From Pararhizobium sp. YC-54 (GTDB lineage Bacteria; Pseudomonadota; Alphaproteobacteria; Rhizobiales; Rhizobiaceae): 64,000 bases of DNA. This document shows positions 43,623 through 51,941 of this stretch, piece by piece; the stretch's first letter is position 1, and each line of letters opens with the position of its first letter. The stretch spans positions 1-64,000 of the forward strand of contig NZ_JAOYTH010000007.1 of the NCBI RefSeq assembly GCF_025847205.1. Reading direction: 5' to 3'. A model generated the notes under the pieces. That model did not search any database, was not told the origin of the DNA, and worked only from the letters and a program-made list of their open reading frames with translations. Made by a program: the position numbers and the translations under genes.

Positions 43623-44359
43623 ATTTCGCCCCCGGCGATGGCGACAGCCTGCCCATTGATGCTTTCTGCCCCCGGCATGCAGAGCATGTGCGCCATGGCG
43701 CTCACTTCGCAGGGTTGTACGAGCCGTTTTTGTGGATTGGAGGCGGTCAACGCGGCAACTGCGGCCTCCCTTGGTTTGCCGGTCTTTTCGACGATATTGG
43801 CAATCGATCGCTCCGTCATTTCGGTATCCAGAAAGCCCGGGCAAAGGGCGTTGATCGTGATCGGCCGAGATGCAACCTCGAGCGCCAGACTGCGCACGAG
43901 ACCGATGATGCCGTGCTTCGACGCTGCATAGGGCGCGACATATCGGTATCCCTTCAAACCGGCGGTAGAAGCGATGGCGATCAGCCGCCCCCAGCCCGTC
44001 ATTTGTCGCAGTCCCTCGCGAAACGTGAGGAAGGTGCCGGTCATGTTCACGGATAGCATCGTGTTCCAATGATCGAGGGTGACCCGCTCAAATGGCGCAC
44101 TGTCGGCGACGCCCGCATTGGCGATGACGATATCGCATGGACCTGCCCTTTCGAACATGTCTTGCACGGCGGCCTCGTCGGTCACATCCGCCTGAAGGGC
44201 CGATATTTCTGGTATCGCTGAAGCAACGCTCTCCAGCGGCGCGAGCCTGCGTCCCACCACGACGACCTCTGCACCGCTTCTCGCAAATGAACGCGCGAGG
44301 TCGGCGCCCACGCCGGTTCCGCCGCCGGTGATCAACACACGTTTTCCCGAAAGCGTCAT
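43619..44359 (-). CDS. SDR-family 3-hydroxyacyl-CoA-type dehydrogenase
   Basis: 246 residues. Cofactor motif ITGGGTGVGADLARSFA, IANAGVADSAPF, catalytic Ser in IAIASTAGLKG and Tyr/Lys in APYAASKHGI. VVVGRRLAP with a basic residue after the second strand suggests NADP(H). Related proteins act as 3-hydroxyacyl- or cyclic-alcohol dehydrogenases in aryl-CoA pathways. Placed directly behind the 2-aminobenzoyl-CoA monooxygenase/reductase with a four-base overlap, so probably processes its cyclic hydroxy/oxo product. Confidence 0.86.
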   Translation of the reverse strand: MTLSGKRVLITGGGTGVGADLARSFARSGAEVVVVGRRLAPLESVASAIPEISALQADVTDEAAVQDMFERAGPCDIVIANAGVADSAPFERVTLDHWNTMLSVNMTGTFLTFREGLRQMTGWGRLIAIASTAGLKGYRYVAPYAASKHGIIGLVRSLALEVASRPITINALCPGFLDTEMTERSIANIVEKTGKPREAAVAALTASNPQKRLVQPCEVSAMAHMLCMPGAESINGQAVAIAGGEI

Positions 44360-46638
44360 GCGCGGATTGCCTCTTGCTGGCGTTGGTGGAGCCGGAACAA
44401 AAGGTCACGACCGCCCTTGTAGGGTGCCGGCCATTCGCTTTCGGTATCGCCCTGCTCGACCGCAGCGTGCAATGTCCAATAGGGGTCGGCCAGATGGACG
44501 CGCGCCAGGCAAATGAGGTCCGCACGGCCCGCCATCAAGATACCGTTTACCTGATCATAGTCGCTGATGTTGCCGACCGTCATGGTTGCAATACCCGCCT
44601 CGTTTCGAATGCGATCGCTAAAGGGCGTCTGAAACATACGGCCATAGATCGGTTTTTCGGAAGGGTCGGTCTGGCCCGACGACACGTCGATAATATCGGC
44701 GCCCGCGGCACGGAACGCCTTTGCGATCAACACCGCCTCTTCCGGAGAGACGCCGCCGTCGATCCAGTCATTGGCTGAAATCCGGACCGACATCGGTTTG
44801 CGTTCAGGCCAGACGGCACGCATCGCGCGGAAAACCTCCAGCGGGAACCGCATGCGGTTTTCAAGGCTTCCGCCGTAGTCGTCGTCGCGCCGGTTGGTGA
44901 CAGGACTGATGAAACTGGCGATGAGATAGCCGTGTGCGGCATGCAATTCGATCATGTCGGCACCGATACGCGCGGCCATCTCGGCTGCGGCGACGAACTG
45001 GTCGCGCACCCGTTCCATGTCGGCCCGGTCCATTGCCCGCGGAACCGCGTTTTCCGGTTTGTAGGAGAGCGCCGACGCGCTGATCGTCTCCCAGTTTCCA
45101 TCTTCGAGTGGTTTATCGATGCCTTCCCAGGCGACGCGGGTTGATCCCTTACGTCCCGAGTGGCCGATCTGCATACAAAATTTGGCTGTGGTCTCAGTAT
45201 GGATGAAGTCTGCGAGACGCTTCCACGCTGCCTCATGCTCGGGAGCGTAGAGACCGGGGCAACCGGGCGTTATCCGGCCCTCGGCGCTGACACAGGTCAT
45301 TTCTGTGTAAATCAGTCCTGCACCGCCCTTCGCCCGCTCGCCATAGTGGGTGAAATGCCAATCGGTCGGAGTGCCATCAACTGCCTTATATTGGGCCATC
45401 GGCGACATGACGATCCGGTTCTTAAGCTCCATATCGCGCAGCTTGAAAGGAGCGAACATCGGGCGGCGTCCCTTCTGCCCGCCTGACTGCTCCTGAAACC
45501 AGTCTTCCGCCGCTTGCAGCCATTGTGGATCGCGCAGCCGAAGATTTTCGTGGCTGATGCGTTGGCTTCGCGTCAGCAGAGAATAGGCAAACTGCGTCGG
45601 CTCCATGCCAAGGTAGCGCTCGACCTGTTCGAACCATTCAAGACTGTTGCGGGCCGCAGATTGCAAGCGCAAAACCTCGATGCGCCGTTCCTCCTGATAT
45701 CTGACGAAGGCGTCCTTCATCGTGGGTTCGCTGTGCAGGTATTCTGCAAGGGCGATTGCACTGTCGAATGCAAGCCGCGTCCCCGAACCGATCGAAAAGT
45801 GGCCGGTGGCGGCCGCATCGCCCATCAGAACGACGTTTTCGTGATACCAGCGCTCGCAGATGACACGCGGGAATTGCGTCCACACGGCGGAGCCGCGAAG
45901 ATGATCGGCATTCGACATGAGCGCATGGTCGCCCAGGTGGCGCTCGAAAATACGGCGGCACGTCTCGATGGTTTCCTCCTTCGACATGTCGGGGAAGCCA
46001 AGCCTTTCCCAAGTGTCGGGCAAGGTCTCCACAATGAAGGTCGCGGTGTTGGCATCGAACTGGTAGACGTGCGCCCATATCCAGCCATGCTCGGTTTTCT
46101 CGAAGATGAAGGTGAACGCATCGTTGAATTTCTGGTGCGTGCCGAGCCATACGAATTTGCACACGCGCGTGTCGATGTCAGGATTGAAGACGCTTTCATA
46201 CTCGCGGCGCACAAGGGAATTTATACCGTCGCTGCCAATCACGAGGTCGAAATCCTTGCGGTAGGTCTCGCATGACTTGAAATCGACTTCGAAACGTAGG
46301 TCGACGCCAAGCTCACGGGCGCGCTGCTGCAGGATGATCAGCATCTGCTTGCGCCCGATTCCGGCAAAGCCATGCCCGCCCGAGACCGTCCTCGTTCCAT
46401 CGTGAACGACGGCGATATCGTCCCAATACGAAAAGTTGGAGCGGATCGCATCGGTGCTGACGGGATCGTTGCGCTGCATTCGCGCCAGCGCGTCGTCCGA
46501 CAGCACGACACCCCAACCGAACGTGTCATTGGCGCGGTTACGCTCGAGCACCGTGACCTCGTGAGAGGGATCGCGGAGTTTCATCGAGATAGCGAAATAC
46601 AGGCCCGCCGGGCCACCGCCAAGGCATAGAATTTTCAT
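44356..46638 (-). CDS. 2-Aminobenzoyl-CoA monooxygenase/reductase-type fusion
   Basis: 760-residue two-domain flavoenzyme. Residues 1-395 are an FAD aromatic hydroxylase: ILCLGGGPAGLYFAISM, DLVIGSDGINSLVRREY and VVLMGDAAATGHFSIG. From about 400 on it is an Old-Yellow-Enzyme barrel: MFAPFKLRDMELKNRIVMSP (FMN site), LIYTEM and HAAHGYLIASFISP. Exactly this fusion is known from Azoarcus evansii, where it hydroxylates 2-aminobenzoyl-CoA and reduces the ring with NADH to 2-amino-5-oxocyclohex-1-ene-carboxyl-CoA. Databases also label such proteins salicylyl-CoA 5-hydroxylase/oxidoreductase. The ATG at 46638 has GGGAGGTGTCGC before it. It is first gene of the leftward operon. Confidence 0.9.
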   Translation of the reverse strand: MKILCLGGGPAGLYFAISMKLRDPSHEVTVLERNRANDTFGWGVVLSDDALARMQRNDPVSTDAIRSNFSYWDDIAVVHDGTRTVSGGHGFAGIGRKQMLIILQQRARELGVDLRFEVDFKSCETYRKDFDLVIGSDGINSLVRREYESVFNPDIDTRVCKFVWLGTHQKFNDAFTFIFEKTEHGWIWAHVYQFDANTATFIVETLPDTWERLGFPDMSKEETIETCRRIFERHLGDHALMSNADHLRGSAVWTQFPRVICERWYHENVVLMGDAAATGHFSIGSGTRLAFDSAIALAEYLHSEPTMKDAFVRYQEERRIEVLRLQSAARNSLEWFEQVERYLGMEPTQFAYSLLTRSQRISHENLRLRDPQWLQAAEDWFQEQSGGQKGRRPMFAPFKLRDMELKNRIVMSPMAQYKAVDGTPTDWHFTHYGERAKGGAGLIYTEMTCVSAEGRITPGCPGLYAPEHEAAWKRLADFIHTETTAKFCMQIGHSGRKGSTRVAWEGIDKPLEDGNWETISASALSYKPENAVPRAMDRADMERVRDQFVAAAEMAARIGADMIELHAAHGYLIASFISPVTNRRDDDYGGSLENRMRFPLEVFRAMRAVWPERKPMSVRISANDWIDGGVSPEEAVLIAKAFRAAGADIIDVSSGQTDPSEKPIYGRMFQTPFSDRIRNEAGIATMTVGNISDYDQVNGILMAGRADLICLARVHLADPYWTLHAAVEQGDTESEWPAPYKGGRDLLFRLHQRQQEAIRA

Positions 46639-46683
46639 GCGACACCTCCCAAGGATATCCAAGTGTGAGCTCAATGATAAATT

Positions 46684-46713
46684 ATTTCAAGCTTAAAGTT
46701 TTATGCTTGAAAT
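46684..46713. promoter_or_regulatory. Inverted repeat operator in the divergent anthranilate promoter
   Basis: ATTTCAAGC (46684-46692) and GCTTGAAAT (46705-46713) are perfect inverse copies with a 12-bp spacer. The left half extends into ATTTCAAGCTTAAA, itself nearly palindromic, and that 14-mer recurs at 51785-51798 before the kynurenine-formamidase-like gene. It lies between the ATGs at 46638 and 46742, over the likely promoters of both transcripts; the MarR protein of the cluster is the probable binder. Confidence 0.65.
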
Positions 46714-46741
46714 ATTTTTGATTTGGATGATGCTGTGACCT

Positions 46742-47500
46742 ATGAAGCACCTCGTTACACAGGATGAAGCCGGTTGGGTCCGTGTTGTCATCGACCGGCA
46801 GCAGGCACGAAACGCGCTCAATACGTCTTTGCTCGCCGACCTGGCGGCTGAATTTGCAACTTATGCCGTCGACCCTGCTTGCCGGGCCGTGCTCGTCCAC
46901 GGCGCGGGCGGAAACTTCGCCGCCGGTGCAGACATCGGCGAGATCGAGACAAAGACACGGGTTGAGGGCGAAGTCGACGCGCGTAAAGCCCACTGGGCGT
47001 CGCTTCGCGCCTTTCCAAAACCGGTCGTCGCGGCCGTTGACGGATTTGCGCTCGGAGGCGGCCTGGAACTGGCACTAATTGCCGACCTGCTGGTCGTCGG
47101 CCAGACTGCGCGCCTTGGTCTGCCCGAAACAAATCTTGGACTCATCCCGGGCGCCGGCGGCGGCCAACGTCTGATGGCGCGCATCGGACCCGCCCGTGCC
47201 GCCCGTATGATCTTGACCGGTGAGATCATCGACGCGGCAACAGCCTATGCATGGGGTCTCGCCTCGCACATTGCAGAGGAAAGCGCCGTCCCGCTTGCCG
47301 AAGACCTGACCACGAATTTGGCGCGTCGCGCACCGCTCGCCCTTGCCGCGGCGAAGGCGTCTCTTGTTCTGGGCAGCGAAAACGTTGCGGCATTGCAGGC
47401 TGAGCGCACCGCGTTCGAAATCCTTCTCGACAGCGTCGACAAGTTGGAAGGCATCCAGGCATTCCGCGAAAAAAGAAAGCCGGAGTTTAGGGGACAATGA
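46742..47500 (+). CDS. Enoyl-CoA hydratase (crotonase, canonical)
   Basis: 252 residues. Oxyanion motif NFAAGADIGEIE; both catalytic glutamates are present in FALGGGLELALIAD and GLPETNLGLIPGAGGGQRL. It should hydrate an unsaturated acyl-CoA such as crotonyl-CoA or a 2-enoyl pimelate-like intermediate. The ATG lies 29 bp right of the operator repeat, so the leader is very short. Four-base overlap with the next gene. Confidence 0.9.
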   Translation: MKHLVTQDEAGWVRVVIDRQQARNALNTSLLADLAAEFATYAVDPACRAVLVHGAGGNFAAGADIGEIETKTRVEGEVDARKAHWASLRAFPKPVVAAVDGFALGGGLELALIADLLVVGQTARLGLPETNLGLIPGAGGGQRLMARIGPARAARMILTGEIIDAATAYAWGLASHIAEESAVPLAEDLTTNLARRAPLALAAAKASLVLGSENVAALQAERTAFEILLDSVDKLEGIQAFREKRKPEFRGQ

Positions 47501-48612
47501 CCACCGTTGGAATTATCGGACTTGGAACCATGGGGCTGGGCATTGTCCAGGCCTTCGCCGCTGCCGGGTTCGATGTGCTCGCCACGGATGCCTCCGATGT
47601 CATGCGCGACAGCACCGTTGAGCGGCTGAGGTCGGATCTTGCAAGCCGTGTGGAAGCGGGCAAGCTCTCGCGTGATCATGTGGAACCGCTCTCATCCCGT
47701 GTCACCGTGATCGATGATGTCCACCGCCTCCATCCCGCCGACCTTATCGTCGAGGCTGTGGTCGAGAACCTGGAGGTGAAGCAAGCGCTGTTTGCTAAGC
47801 TCGAGGATATTGTCAGTAGAAACTGCATCCTCGCCACCAACACATCTTCCTTGTCGGTTGGCGCAATAGCTGAGGTGTTGTGGCGACCGGAGCGCTTATT
47901 AGGCCTGCATTTTTTCAATCCCGCACCGGTCATGAAGCTTGTCGAACTCGTCGCTCATTCAGGAGCCGATGCATCTGTAGTTGCAACAGCGCGCAGTCTC
48001 GCTGAGACGTTAGGAAAGACCGTCATCGAATGCCCCGATCGCCCGGGCTTTATCGTCAACCGGTGTGCACGGCCATTCTACGGAGAGGCTCTGGCTCTGC
48101 TCGAAGAGGGAAGAAGCCCGTCGGATATCGACAGCGCCATGGTCGCAGCTGGCTATCGGCTTGGCCCCTTCGGTCTGATCGATTTGGTCGGAGCCGACAT
48201 CAACCTGGCAGCGACGGAAAGCCTTGCGCTGGCCATGGGCGGCAGTCCGCGGTTCCATGTTTTCGCGACGCTTCGCCAAAAAGTCACTGCCGGTGACCTC
48301 GGCCGGAAGGCTGGCCGGGGGTTTCTTTATCCCGATCGACCCGGCCAGCCGCCTCATGATGCAGCCGAGATCGTGCAACGAATCGAGGCCGCCCTGGTCA
48401 ACGAAGCAGCCTGGCTTTTTTCCGAAGGCGGGACGACGGCTGAAGGCATCGATACCGCCGTTAAACTCGGTCTCAACTTCCCACGTGGCCCCTTCGAGAT
48501 TCGCAAAGGCAGATCCGGTGCAATTGCTGCTGCGCTCAGCGCACTCGAAGACCGCGCCCAGCCGCATCTCAAGGGTCGATACCGACCTGCCCCCGGCTTG
48601 GAGGAAACATAA
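47497..48612 (+). CDS. 3-Hydroxyacyl-CoA dehydrogenase
   Basis: 371 residues. NAD site GIIGLGTMGLGIVQAF, catalytic His in LLGLHFFNPAPVMKLVEL, Ser in TNTSSLSVGAIA, and CPDRPGFIVNRCARPFY between the domains. The protein is about 90 residues longer than a minimal 3-hydroxybutyryl-CoA dehydrogenase because it carries a second C-terminal helical domain, as in the 3-hydroxyadipyl-CoA group of aromatic pathways. It overlaps the hydratase gene by four bases and the thiolase start by one. Confidence 0.89.
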   Translation: MTTVGIIGLGTMGLGIVQAFAAAGFDVLATDASDVMRDSTVERLRSDLASRVEAGKLSRDHVEPLSSRVTVIDDVHRLHPADLIVEAVVENLEVKQALFAKLEDIVSRNCILATNTSSLSVGAIAEVLWRPERLLGLHFFNPAPVMKLVELVAHSGADASVVATARSLAETLGKTVIECPDRPGFIVNRCARPFYGEALALLEEGRSPSDIDSAMVAAGYRLGPFGLIDLVGADINLAATESLALAMGGSPRFHVFATLRQKVTAGDLGRKAGRGFLYPDRPGQPPHDAAEIVQRIEAALVNEAAWLFSEGGTTAEGIDTAVKLGLNFPRGPFEIRKGRSGAIAAALSALEDRAQPHLKGRYRPAPGLEET

Positions 48613-49787
48613 TGCGCGACGTCTACATCTGTACGATGCGACGCACACCGATTGGTCGCTACGGTGGTGTCCTGGCAACTGTCCGGCCCGACGATCTCGC
48701 TGCCCACGTGATAGATGGCTTGATCGCACTGCACCCTGATCTGGCGGTCGATGAAGTGATTTTCGGCTGCGCCAATCAGGCGGGAGAGGACAACCGCAAT
48801 ATTGCCCGCATGGCGGTGCTTTTGTCTCAACTGCCTCATACTGTTCCAGGCATCACGGTCAATCGGCTTTGTGCCTCGGGGCTCGATGCTGTCATTGGCG
48901 GCGCACGCGCCATTCGCGATGGCGCCGACGTTGTCATCGCTGGCGGCGTCGAAAGCATGAGCCGGGCGCCCATCGTCATGCCAAAAGCCACCGCGCCATT
49001 TGACCGCAAGGTCGAGATCTATGACACAACCATCGGCTGGCGGTTCGTAAACCAGCGTATCGCTCAGCTGCACGGCATAGAGTCCATGCCCGAGACGGCA
49101 GAGAACGTTGCTGAAGACCATGCCATCACCCGGGCCGATCAGGATGCTTATGCACTGCGCTCTCAGGAGCGCTACGACATGACGTGGCACAGCACCGATA
49201 TCAGCCCCGTAGTGGTTCCCGGCAAAAAAACCGACGCTCTGGTCCTGGAGGACGAACATCCGCGCTCCACCTCGCTGGAGGCCCTTTCGCAACTGCGCGC
49301 GCCGTTTCGCGCCGGCGGTTCGGTGACCGCTGGCAACGCGGCCGGGGTTAACGACGGGGCGGCCGCTCTCATCCTGGCATCTGCACAGGCACTGCGTAAG
49401 TACAAGCTGACACCGCTTTCGCGGGTGGGAAGGGCGGCCTCAGCAGGCGTGTCCCCGAGAGTGATGGGCATTGGCCCGATTGCCGCGCTTTCCCGGCTCG
49501 TGTCCATGGGAGTTCAATCACCTGATGAGCATGACGTCATTGAAATCAACGAGGCGTTCGCTGCGCAAGTTCTCGCCTGCACGCGCGCCTGGGGCTTGAA
49601 AGACGACGACGGCCGCGTCAACGCCAAGGGCGGCGGCATCAGTATGGGCCATCCTTTGGGCATGTCGGGTGCGCGCATAGCCGGAACTGCAGCAAGGCGG
49701 CTGCACGAAAGCGGTGGAAAATCAGCGATCGTCACATTGTGTGTCGGAGTCGGTCAGGGTGTGGCGATGGAACTTCTACAGGTTTGA
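48612..49787 (+). CDS. Acyl-CoA thiolase (3-oxoadipyl-CoA/acetyl-CoA acetyltransferase type)
   Basis: 391 residues. The nucleophilic Cys is in TVNRLCASGLDAVIGGA near residue 88 (NRLCASGLDA), the His in GGGISMGHPLGMSGARI, and the second Cys in VTLCVGVGQGVA. It is closest in style to PcaF/PaaJ-type 3-oxoadipyl-CoA thiolases, which would suit dicarboxylyl-CoA intermediates. It ends the first part of the rightward operon; a 203-bp gap with no gene follows before the second dehydrogenase. Confidence 0.89.
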   Translation: MRDVYICTMRRTPIGRYGGVLATVRPDDLAAHVIDGLIALHPDLAVDEVIFGCANQAGEDNRNIARMAVLLSQLPHTVPGITVNRLCASGLDAVIGGARAIRDGADVVIAGGVESMSRAPIVMPKATAPFDRKVEIYDTTIGWRFVNQRIAQLHGIESMPETAENVAEDHAITRADQDAYALRSQERYDMTWHSTDISPVVVPGKKTDALVLEDEHPRSTSLEALSQLRAPFRAGGSVTAGNAAGVNDGAAALILASAQALRKYKLTPLSRVGRAASAGVSPRVMGIGPIAALSRLVSMGVQSPDEHDVIEINEAFAAQVLACTRAWGLKDDDGRVNAKGGGISMGHPLGMSGARIAGTAARRLHESGGKSAIVTLCVGVGQGVAMELLQV

Positions 49788-49990
49788 GGCCAGCTGGAAC
49801 CGCCTTGGCCAGCCATCTTGCTAGTGGTGCCGCGCAACGACGCTCAACACACCCGGACCATATTTTTCGCCGGGGCAGATAGTTCTTCGCTTTGCTCCTT
49901 AGACGGGACTATAGGCGGGAAACGCCACATTGCTTAACCAATGCCACGGCGTTCGTTACCTTAGGCGAACGGCTCGATAGGGACCACACC

Positions 49991-50866
49991 ATGACAATTT
50001 GCACAGTGGGCATAATAGGCGCCGGCCAAATGGGATCCGGAATTGCCCATGTTATGCTTCAGGCTGGTTATAAGGTCGTCCTTTTAGACATCGCAGAGAC
50101 CAAGCTTAACACGTCAGTTGCCACGGTCCGCTCCCTCATCAATCGGCACGCAGCAAAAACCAATCTTTCACAAAGCGAACAGCAGCAGATCTTTGCAAAG
50201 CTAAGTACGACAATGTCAATCGTCGAGATCGGCTCCTGTGACCTGGTAATTGAAGCCGCAAGCGAAAACGAGGCTGTCAAGAGCAAGATTTTCGACGATC
50301 TTGCCCCTCACACCGAGGCCCATACGATTGTCACCTCTAACACCTCCTCACTATCGATTACGCGTCTTGCCGGCCACACTGCGCATCCCGAACGGTTCAT
50401 GGGCCTCCATTTTATGAAACCGGTTTCCGCGATGCGTCTTGTTGAACTCATTCATGGTATCGCCACGAGTTCAGAGACGTTCAAAACAGTCAGCGAGCTT
50501 GTAAAGCGGATCGGCAAGACGCCGGTTGTGGCAGCAGACTACCCGGCCTTCATCGTCAACCGGATTTTGATTCCGATGATCAATGAGGCCATCTACACGC
50601 TTCATGAAGGTGTAGGATCGATCGCGGGCATCGATCAGGCTATGAGGCTGGGCGCCAATCATCCCATGGGACCGCTTGAACTTGCCGATTATATTGGTCT
50701 TGACGCCTGTTTAGCCATCATGACGACCCTGCATAAGGGCCTCGCGGACAGCAAATACAGGCCATGCCCACTACTCGTCAAATATGTCGAGGCAGGCTGG
50801 CTTGGACGCAAAGTTCGAAAAGGTTTCTACGATTATAGCGTGCCCATCGCTCGCCCAACCAGGTAA
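49991..50866 (+). CDS. 3-Hydroxybutyryl-CoA dehydrogenase
   Basis: 291 residues, minimal two-domain enzyme: GIIGAGQMGSGIAHVML (NAD), SNTSSLSITRLA (Ser), RFMGLHFMKPVSAMRLVELI (catalytic His), DYPAFIVNRILIP. It differs from the longer dehydrogenase two genes upstream and fits the last beta-oxidation step after crotonyl-CoA. The ATG at 49991 is supported by AGGGACCACACC; an upstream in-frame start at 49892 is not. It converges with the formamidase-like gene 13 bp downstream. Codon use is slightly more AT-rich than in the preceding operon, so it may have been added separately. Confidence 0.89.
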   Translation: MTICTVGIIGAGQMGSGIAHVMLQAGYKVVLLDIAETKLNTSVATVRSLINRHAAKTNLSQSEQQQIFAKLSTTMSIVEIGSCDLVIEAASENEAVKSKIFDDLAPHTEAHTIVTSNTSSLSITRLAGHTAHPERFMGLHFMKPVSAMRLVELIHGIATSSETFKTVSELVKRIGKTPVVAADYPAFIVNRILIPMINEAIYTLHEGVGSIAGIDQAMRLGANHPMGPLELADYIGLDACLAIMTTLHKGLADSKYRPCPLLVKYVEAGWLGRKVRKGFYDYSVPIARPTR

Positions 50867-50879
50867 CGTGGGTTGACGT

Positions 50880-51710
50880 CTAAATGGATAGCAAGGCACG
50901 CGTTAAGGGATGGGCCGGGTCCATGAGCCCATCAATGATATTGAAGTGATGCTTATCCGGTTCGACGACGGCGGCGGTCGATGCACCCAGGCCCTGCCAG
51001 ATATTTGCCAGCAATGCGTTTTGCCGCAAGAACTCTTCTCGCTCGGCACCTCCGACCCAACAGCATAGGCGCGCCTTGGCAACGGGTGTCAAAAGGGCCG
51101 GGCTTTCAGTATTGGCTTCTGCTGCATCGATCGAAAGGGTCGCGTTCATCGCGGTGTTCATGAGAGGCCTTAGATCATGAACGCCAGAGATCGAGACGAC
51201 CTTTTGAACGCGGTGTAGCACCTCAATTGGCAGCGGCGACGTCGTGGTAATCATGCGCGTCACAAGGTGTCCGCCTGCTGAATGACCGACGAGATGGATC
51301 GGTCCTGTGAAAAGCGTGGCGGCCTTGGCAACAGCCAGTGCCACCTCATTGGTGATGTCGCGAACGCGGCTTTCCGGGCAAAGTGTGTAAGACGGCATGG
51401 CGACAGCATAGCCCTGCTCGACGGCGCCGGCCGCCAGATGAGACCAGTAGCTTTTATCAAGGCGCATCCAGAAACCGCCGTGCACGAAGGTCACCAGGCC
51501 TCGCGGTGCATTCTGGGGCAAGAAGATGTCGAGAACGTTTCTGGGACGCTCTCCATATGAAACGTTGAGTTTCGCGCGGCCCGCCCCATGCAGGGCGTCT
51601 CGAAAGCTTGTCGCAGGCGCAATCCAGGCTTCCGGCCACCGCTCGCCGCCCGCGATGTTCGGACCGTTGGCGTATGCGTTGTCCCAATCGCGGACACCAT
51701 ACTCGATCAT
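50880..51710 (-). CDS. Kynurenine-formamidase-like alpha/beta hydrolase (arylformamidase)
   Basis: 276 residues. The motif VTFVHGGFWMRLDKSYW and the nucleophile elbow HLVGHSAGGHLVTRM are the two signatures of the eukaryotic-type kynurenine formamidases; acid and His occur in VEPDKHHFNI. These enzymes convert N-formylkynurenine to kynurenine, the precursor of anthranilate through kynureninase. Neither tryptophan dioxygenase nor kynureninase is in the window. The start at 51710 has GGAGAGTTCAGC upstream. The promoter carries the same 14-mer as the anthranilate operator. Another carboxylic-ester or carbamate substrate remains possible. Confidence 0.78.
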   Translation of the reverse strand: MIEYGVRDWDNAYANGPNIAGGERWPEAWIAPATSFRDALHGAGRAKLNVSYGERPRNVLDIFLPQNAPRGLVTFVHGGFWMRLDKSYWSHLAAGAVEQGYAVAMPSYTLCPESRVRDITNEVALAVAKAATLFTGPIHLVGHSAGGHLVTRMITTTSPLPIEVLHRVQKVVSISGVHDLRPLMNTAMNATLSIDAAEANTESPALLTPVAKARLCCWVGGAEREEFLRQNALLANIWQGLGASTAAVVEPDKHHFNIIDGLMDPAHPLTRALLSI

Positions 51711-51784
51711 GCTGAACTCTCCGACATTAGAAGCCCTGCCTGAACCCATTGGCATTGATCGACACAATGACCGAGATAAAAATA

Positions 51785-51798
51785 ATTTCAAGCTTAAA
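51785..51798. promoter_or_regulatory. Second copy of the ATTTCAAGCTTAAA element
   Basis: Identical to the 14-mer at 46684-46697, here 75 bp upstream of the formamidase-like gene and also preceded by GATAAA. The right-hand GCTTGAAAT arm of the main operator is missing. It suggests that the MarR regulator controls this gene too. The rest of the 231-bp gap to 51942 shows nothing else. Confidence 0.55.
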
Positions 51799-51941
51799 AC
51801 ATTTTCGAGAGTGGTGGACGTGCTCTTCTCGTGTTTGCTCGAGCCGGACCGGCAGCTGTGGCGCAAGGCGAACGTTCTGCCGGAGTTCGGCAAACGGTCA
51901 GTCCCCAGTTGCTAGTTGTGAGTTGAACCCGCTACGCAATC

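Noticed and set aside
42361..43659. 432-codon plus-strand frame across the crotonase and MarR genes
   Set aside because: Antisense to two genes with family motifs and coupled stop-start overlaps; its composition is not protein-like.
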